Origin: Straminergon stramineum
Lineage: Eukaryota > Streptophyta > Bryopsida > Hypnales > Calliergonaceae
DNA length: 64,000 bases
Direction of reading: 5' to 3'
Assembly (NCBI GenBank): GCA_963920665.1
Contig: OY987266.1
Location: 2,547,001 to 2,611,000, forward strand
Below, piece by piece: positions 57,921 to 64,000 of this stretch. The position numbers were made by a program, and so were the translations under genes. Under the pieces are notes generated by a model. That model ran no database searches. It was not told where the DNA came from and saw nothing but the letters and a program-made list of their open reading frames with translations. The first letter of the stretch is position 1. Every line of letters starts with the position of its first letter.

Positions 57921-59709
57921 ATTTGCATCCACCTAAATGAACTAATGAAATGAAGTTAATGAAATCTAGTGTCTACTATATGTGTAGGTCAGTTTCATAA
58001 ATAACTAGGGAAATTTTGGAAGATGTCTAAAATTTGAAAAAATTGAAAAAAAAGATTTGAGAAAATTTGAAAACATTTCATTGTTGCTACAGTGCTACTT
58101 GTGAATATCCAAAAATTATTCTTGAGAAAATTTTGAAAAGAAACACATTTATGCATGAATAGAAAGAATCAATCCAAAATTTGGATGAGCAAAGTGTCAA
58201 AAATCAAGAAACCTAAATTGAGCTACCCAATTGTCTAAATTCTAAAATTAAATTATTTCAACACCAACGTGCCCAATAGCCTTTAACGTATAGTATTGTG
58301 AGTCTACAATTTCAAAAATTTGATATTTCAACATCAATCTTGTTAAATTGGCAGTATTTAAATACATTGGCACCTTTCAAAACAAATGAACAATTGGTTT
58401 GAAATTTAAATCCATACTCATCCTAGATTTAGTTAGATCTATATATAAATATAGATTTCATGCCACAAAAAAATTGGTCTTTTTTTATAGTGATTTGAAC
58501 TTTAAGCCTATAACCTCAATTCACTAATTTTCAGATTTTCTAATCATAGAATGCCATGGAATTATTTTTTACACTGAAATATACACTTACAATGGAATTT
58601 TCAGATGTTTTAAACAGTATTTTCTATTTGACATTCCAAAAATTAATTTTTAGATACAATTCAAATTCATTTCAAATTGTCATAAAAAATCTGAAAATTT
58701 TATAACATATTGAAGACATGTGATTTCATCTTCAATAAATAAGACTAAGAAAATCCTTTCATATATAGAAGTAAAATGATGCCCACAATGTGAAGGAATT
58801 ATTTTGAAGTTAAACTTCGTTGTTAGAAGCTCTATCCTTGCAAGGTTAATCCTAGAAGGACACCACAAACACTAATTGTTTGATGGATGACTTCACCTAA
58901 GACTATAGGATGGAAAAAATAGTTTTTTCATCCAAATTTTTTTTATAAGTTACTTGAATACGTTCTCAATGAATAATATTGCAAATTCCCTCATTATGGT
59001 GTTATTGACTTTTCTAATGAAGAAGATGCTTAATCCACAGATCACCCTTATAGTGTACTTTGGCCATTTCTTGCTATTTATACTTGATGTGAATTTTAGC
59101 CATAAAAATGATATTTTTGGAACTTGAGTCTACTTAATGAAATGAAGCTTATCAAGTATAGTTTCTACTCCAATTGGAAATTGTAAAAAAATCCATAAGT
59201 TTCAATATCTTGAGCACAATGAAGTCAATGAATTTTAGGCCTATAATCATAGTCTATTGATTTTTTAATTTTAGATTGGCATGATATCTTTGGTTTATAT
59301 ATACCATGATGTTATGCACAATACTACATGTCTATGGAGAAATTTTCAAATTTCTTGAGTATATCATGTATTCAATACGAATTTCCTTCATTTTTTTTCT
59401 TTTGAAAATTCATAGTAATTACATATTTTCCAAAAAAATCTGAAAATTTCCTAACTTTTAGTAAAAATATGATTCCATCTCTGAAAAATAAATATAAATT
59501 TTTTCATTCATATCTAGTTGCAAACAATGGCAGCAAACAAAGTATGGAGTAATAGACAATGAGGCTTGTAATCAGCTAGTGCTCAAGGGTGCATACTTCT
59601 AGAGTTAAGAGTGGTGTTAGCAAAAATGTGTTGAGTCCCACGGTGTATCTAAGTTAAATTCATTCCTTATACTCTTGCTAACTTAACACCAAAGAGAACA
59701 TAACTTACA
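57921..59709. other. A+T-rich spacer, no gene seen
   Basis: Low-complexity sequence rich in AAATTTGAAAA-like blocks; no element ends or coding frames recognised. Confidence 0.4.
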
Positions 59710-59711
59710 TA

Positions 59712-60106
59712 AGATAGAAGCACCCAAATGTAATAGGAGTTTTTTTCCAAACACCTAAAAAACGACTTAAATCCAAGCACTTGTGGACCCAAAGTAGACA
59801 AGTGGGGTTCCAAGAAGTTGTCACTCTTCCAAAAAGCAACCGATCATCCACGCTTGATTCAAGTTTAGAGAGTGTTACTTTTGAGTATTTCCGTACCCAC
59901 TTTGGTGTTAGTCTAATGTCCACAGTAGGTGCATCTATGAAGTACTTTTCAAAAATTCGCATAATATTCATACAAGCTCGGAAAAATACAAAATCAATTT
60001 TGTTGGTTTCTTAAACCGTTTCCTAACACATGCACATAATTTTTCCTATACACACCCTCCATATCAAGACATTCAAAACAAGTGTCGCATTTAGGTACAT
60101 CTACCT
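59712..60106 (+). mobile_element. Family-E MITE, copy 2 (395 bp, TA target site)
   Basis: It starts AGATAGAAGCACCC and ends AGGTACATCTACCT, with TA at 59710-59711 and 60107-60108. It is collinear with 18168-18582 except for about a 20 bp deletion near GACCCAAAGTAGACAAGTGG. Both strands keep open frames of about 80 codons also present in copy 1. Confidence 0.85.
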
Positions 60107-60108
60107 TA

Positions 60109-60780
60109 CTCCTCTACTAGCTAGCCAGTAGCCACATGTCTACTGATTTCCAAAGTTCCAAAATAGTGAATCACAACTTGCAACCCACTTGCAAGCCGGC
60201 TGCTTCAACTGGATCATGACAATAGTCTCCATTTGCAATTGTGGAAAATGTGCAGAAGTGTTTTATGTGAATATGGATTGTTTGTATTGCCCAGACTTCA
60301 TTATACTGTAAGCTTACAGACTTCATTATACAGTACTGTAGGTGTAATAAATTCACACTAGTATTTGAGATATTTTTCTCTACGCTTATAATTAATAACA
60401 CATGGTCTTCTCAAGTTGTCGACGTCTAGTGACATAACTTAACCCTGATCATTGTTTAAAGTATTCATTGGACCTGTTTCTTGTGTTCTTACAAGACAGT
60501 GGAGAACATTCAAGTAGTCCTATTCAGTCCAGTTGGAGCTGCCTATGTTTTGAATCTTGTGTGAATGACAGTCAGTTCACATGTACCCTACAAAAATTAT
60601 TTGGAGAAAAAATTATGCACAGTCAGCTTCTTCCCTGATGACTTTGCAATTTAGAGATTAAACCAAAGTCCCTGTATAGTGAGTAAGCAGTAGGTTGTAG
60701 TAATAGTGACACTCAACCAATGTCGCCTCAATTCTATACCCGAGGGTCATGTCACCCCTCCAGCAAGTGACAAAAACAAA
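60109..60780. other. Spacer, no gene recognised
   Basis: CAGACTTCATTATAC is repeated at 60293 and 60321 with CTGTA spacers. Nothing else definite. Confidence 0.35.
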
Positions 60781-60782
60781 TA

Positions 60783-60863
60783 CTCCTTCCGTTTGGAAAT
60801 AGTATACCCATTCTCAATGGTGATTGCACTGAGAATGGATACACTATTTTCAAATGGAGGGAG
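60783..60863. mobile_element. Stowaway MITE (81 bp)
   Basis: CTCCTTCCGTTTGGAAATAG at the left and its inverse ending CAAATGGAGGGAG at the right are the classic plant Stowaway terminus (CTCCCTCCGTT type), with TA on both sides (60781-60782, 60864-60865). The whole element is one hairpin around TCTCAATG..GCACTGAGA. Confidence 0.9.
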
Positions 60864-60889
60864 TATGTATTTTCGTGTTTAGAGGTATA

Positions 60890-60990
60890 GTGGGAGGCCT
60901 CCCCCCTAAAGGCCTCCCAAGATGTGAGAGCCCGGGCCTGAAGGCCGGGGCTCTCACATCGCGGGAGGCTTGAGGGGAGAGGGCTCCCAC
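60890..60990. mobile_element. G+C-rich 101 bp hairpin element, TA-flanked
   Basis: GTGGGAGGCCTCCC at the left pairs with GGGCTCCCAC at the right; the inner arms GATGTGAGAGCCC and GGGGCTCTCACATC form a near-perfect stem around GGGCCTGAAGGCC. TA lies on both sides (60888-60889, 60991-60992). Confidence 0.75.
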
Positions 60991-60992
60991 TA

Positions 60993-62369
60993 CATTAAGC
61001 ATTGGGCAACCAAGTTAAAATTGTGCCATAATTGTGGAAGCCAAATCTTACAATGCCTAGCACTGTAAGTAGTGCTAAGTAGTATAAGCAATGCCATTCT
61101 CTCATATAATGGGAGGATATTTCTATAGGAGGTTGGTAGCTCAGTGCTTAATGTTGACTTCATGTCACCTAAAATAAATCAAAATGACATATGGCAAATT
61201 TTGACAAAAATTATTTGATTTTAGATGATCTTGACTAATATGTAAGGTATTCAAGTGAGTGTATTCTTGTCAAAATGTCAATTGTCAATTTGTAAGTTTG
61301 TAAACACACTACATTTTTTATTCTATTCTCCAACAATATGTGAGATCTTGGATAGTTTGAGATTGGAGTTCTATTGTAGTACTCATCTGTCTCAATTGTT
61401 TTAGACTTTAGAGCATCCCCTCTCCACCTACTAAGAAGGCTCGTAACCTAGACTTTAGTAGTCTCATGTGCTCAAGATCACTTTTTGATCCCTTGCCCAT
61501 TATTATGTAGTAGGCCACAATTATGGGCTTGTGAAATTGAGCACTCTAGGCCATTTTTTGGACTTATATAGTGAGCTCACAAAATAGCACAATAGTGGGA
61601 TATATTCTTCACTTTTGATGTGGGATTTCCAAACATATGGTTGACTCATTCTTGTTCTCGTAGCTTGTCTCATAAAATGATAAAGTTGAAATCATTAGTT
61701 TCATTTTACTAGTCCAAGAATTTTCATTTCCGTGTTCATTCACCAGATTTATATGGCATGTGATTGGTTGCCATCTCCTATGGGAATAATCCTTTCTCAT
61801 CTCCCTTGCTAATCAAGGTGGCACACCTAAAAAAAGGTTGTCAAGGGACATAACTATGGAGGTAGGCAAGTAATACTTCTTGTACTCCCCTGAGTTAGTG
61901 TGTTCATAATTATGGGTGGATACAAGTGGGAGTTGGATTCCAAAGGTTGAGATGCAAGGCCCAACTTACATTGGTTGTCTACTACCCATATACACCCTAT
62001 CATGTGTGTCCATCAACCAAATGGCACAATATGTGGACAAGGTAAATATATGTATGTATGAATTACCTTATGTGATGATCAACATGTTGTTAACCACATT
62101 GTACTAGGGAGGCTCATAGGTTTGATCATCAGATGACTTGACAACTTGCTATTTATTTACACCTATATTGAATTTGCTCAAATCTAATTAACTAGGAAAA
62201 CTTTGTTTACATTGGACATTGCTAAATATTGGAGCATAAATCAAAATTGACTTGCAAATCTAACAAATCCAAAAATCCATTACAATTAGAAAGTTGGTTA
62301 TCTCACTAATTTTGGATTGCATGATATTATCATTTTGGCTAAGAAAGTTAATTGAAAGAATTGCATATA
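60993..62369. other. A+T-rich spacer, no gene seen
   Basis: No coding frame with a domain. Short frames near 61609-61800 and 61916-62107 lack supporting features. Confidence 0.4.
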
Positions 62370-62525
62370 AGGTAACTCAGCCTATGATAGTCCAAATGGG
62401 AGCCATCCCATCACATGCAAAATTACAATAGTAGTGTACATTCTAGTTCTGAAATGTACACCTCTAGAATATTTTTGCTTGTGATGGGTTGGCTCCCATT
62501 TGGACTGTCATAGGCTGAGTAACCT
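62370..62525. mobile_element. 156 bp hairpin MITE, TA target site
   Basis: AGGTAACTCAGCCTATGATA and its inverse form arms of about 50 bp with few mismatches (inner blocks CCAAATGGGAGCCA / TGGCTCCCATTTGG and TCACATGCAAAA). The flanks are TATA on both sides (62366-62369, 62526-62529). Confidence 0.88.
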
Positions 62526-62529
62526 TATA

Positions 62530-63506
62530 CCAAACTTACCAAATATAAGAAATTACATCAAAGTCGTTGAAAACCCTAGAAAAAAAATCTAGAACATCAC
62601 TTTCTACCTGAAATGGCTATCCCAAATATCACTGTCTGTTTTGTTTGTCTGGGCAGGGGATTGACAAAACTCAGGGCATGCATTCCCAATCAGAACATCA
62701 AAGCCTTGTACAGCAGGCAGGCACGCATGCATACGTAGAAAAGGGAAAAGAACAAATGGGATGGAGTGCTAAGTTACACATGTTCCCTATTTGTGCAAAA
62801 TAGCCCAACAGGTTCCAAAACGAAGGCCTATCCCAACAGAGCACCATACAATCCCCTGCGGGTGTGCGGTCACCTCTTCGTCGGTGCTCCTTTACTGGAA
62901 AGCTTCAGCCTCATCCCAATGACGAGACATCCCATCTTGGAATTTGCAAAATTGTCGGACTGGTTGATGTCCAAAGTGGGTCACCCCATGTCTCCGCAGT
63001 GAGAATATTAAGTAATAGAGGCCAAGCACTACAATCAATCTGTAGAGCTAGCTTAATGCCAAACTTGAGCAAGTCCTGGTTATCACTTATCAGCCATTGG
63101 GTGACACCATTCTTCTTGGAACTCAAATTTTAACTTCCACCTCTACATGATCTTGTATGTTCCCATCATGCAATCTCTCCTGAACAACATGCTGCCGGGG
63201 GTACATGTTTCGAAAATTGGAACTCAAGACTTGTACAAACCAAAACAGCTTGCATTATTCAAGACTTTGACCGTTCTATGCAGTCGCTCACACAAATCAG
63301 GAACCTCTCTTTGTTTCTTCAATAGTCAAATCTGAAAACACACACTGAAAGATTTGACTTCATTTTGGACTTTGGACTAAAGCTGAGGAGGTAAGTTATT
63401 ACATTGATGAATATTGGTTTGAAGATGTTGGAGTAGGACCTTACATGAAAAGCAAGCTAGTGCTGTAGAGACAAACTAAGGCCTCTCATGGCCTAGTTGT
63501 TTGTTG
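62530..63506. other. Low-copy segment partly paralogous to the S-acyltransferase 3' flank
   Basis: 63355-63510 aligns by eye with 26915-27105. The upstream part (62640-63340) is of balanced composition, with overlapping open frames on both strands (62766-63002, 62864-63133 plus; 62911-63126 minus) that have no recognised domain. It may be a decayed gene fragment or repeat. Confidence 0.4.
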
Positions 63507-63705
63507 TACAGGTAGAAGTGGTAGAACCTTTCTTTGAACACCCTCCCTTGGAACAGAATATGCATTAAGAGAGTTTGTAGACAGTAGGTGACTCATGCTC
63601 ATGGTTCAAGATGAAATGACAAGTAGCCCTATGGCTTCTCTAAATGCATAAATCTCTTTTAGTGCATAGTCCCCACACCATGCACTAAGGAAGAGTCTAC
63701 CTGTA
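63507..63705 (-). mobile_element. Family-G MITE, copy 2 (~199 bp)
   Basis: In reverse orientation it matches copy 1 (48725-48950): CATGGTTCAAGATGAAATGAC, GGCTTCTCTAAATGCATAAA and CACCATGCACTAAGGA are complements of its blocks. The ends TACAGGTAGA and TCTACCTGTA form a perfect 10 bp inverted pair. Confidence 0.78.
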
Positions 63706-64000
63706 TGCACACTCTTCTCCATAATTTCCTTGAAGAACTGCTAGGAAAAGAAAACGAGGTTCTTTTTCTACACAATCCTAAACTCATTTCACATGAAATC
63801 TACCAAAATCTCTTGGATGGAAGTTAGATAAGTTAGATGATGGCCACTTGCTTAGTTTGTGTCAGTTGTGTATGAACTGTTGGACGTTTGAATATTCTTT
63901 CTTGGTTGCTATCGACAATAATGGAGAAGAATAAATTCTCACAACAACCAAAAAAATGGTATGCACTTGACAACCTTGAATTACAATGCAACACTCTCCC
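63706..64000. other. A+T-rich sequence to window end, nothing recognised
   Basis: No coding frame or repeat terminus seen. Confidence 0.4.

Noticed and set aside
1..64000. tRNA, rRNA or snRNA genes
   Set aside because: I looked for T-arm, anticodon-arm and rRNA landmarks by eye and found none I could defend; a covariance-model scan was not possible.

Overview
The window looks like nuclear DNA of a land plant. It is A+T-rich and gene-poor, the recognisable genes are split by short GT-AG introns, and the rest is dense with short non-autonomous DNA transposons. The two intron-bearing genes match plant families: an organellar Era-type GTPase and a DHHC S-acyltransferase of the plant type with an N-terminal CxxC...CxxC element. 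I cannot name the species. The short introns and gene-poor, MITE-rich sequence would fit a bryophyte or another seedless plant, but this is a weak inference.

Layout. 1-3092: the last eight coding exons of an Era GTPase, plus strand, with its 5' end outside the window. 3093-11700: a nest of repeats (minisatellites, foldback elements, nested TIR elements). 11700-14230: a less A+T-rich island with only doubtful ORFs. 14886-16341: an intronless, G+C-richer nucleoside-hydrolase gene on the minus strand, with a 36-37 bp tandem repeat just upstream. 16414-21545: MITEs, nested insertions and two large foldbacks. 22096-22566: an unrecognised minus-strand ORF. 24639-26843: the DHHC S-acyltransferase gene, plus strand. 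26844-51042: repeat-filled intergenic DNA. 51300-57500: a G+C-richer low-copy island with a TATA-like site, paired hairpins and palindromes but no convincing protein gene. 57688-64000: more MITEs.

The three recognised genes are unrelated housekeeping or metabolic genes: organellar ribosome assembly, nucleoside salvage or breakdown, and protein palmitoylation. They do not form an operon or pathway.

The most unusual content is the mobile DNA. At least four sequence-unrelated non-autonomous families (called A, B, C and D here) end in CCC[C/T] and lie between TTAA tetranucleotides. This is the hallmark of piggyBac-type transposition, which is not a standard part of plant genomes. One copy sits inside a palindromic host, whose intact opposite arm shows the empty TTAA target. 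Other families are a GCAAGAAACAC-ended family J (three copies of 721-725 bp plus a 1080 bp snapback), several TA-flanked elements starting AGGTA, a Stowaway MITE, a CACTA-like element and a pair of large foldbacks. I saw no transposase gene, rRNA, tRNA or CRISPR array.
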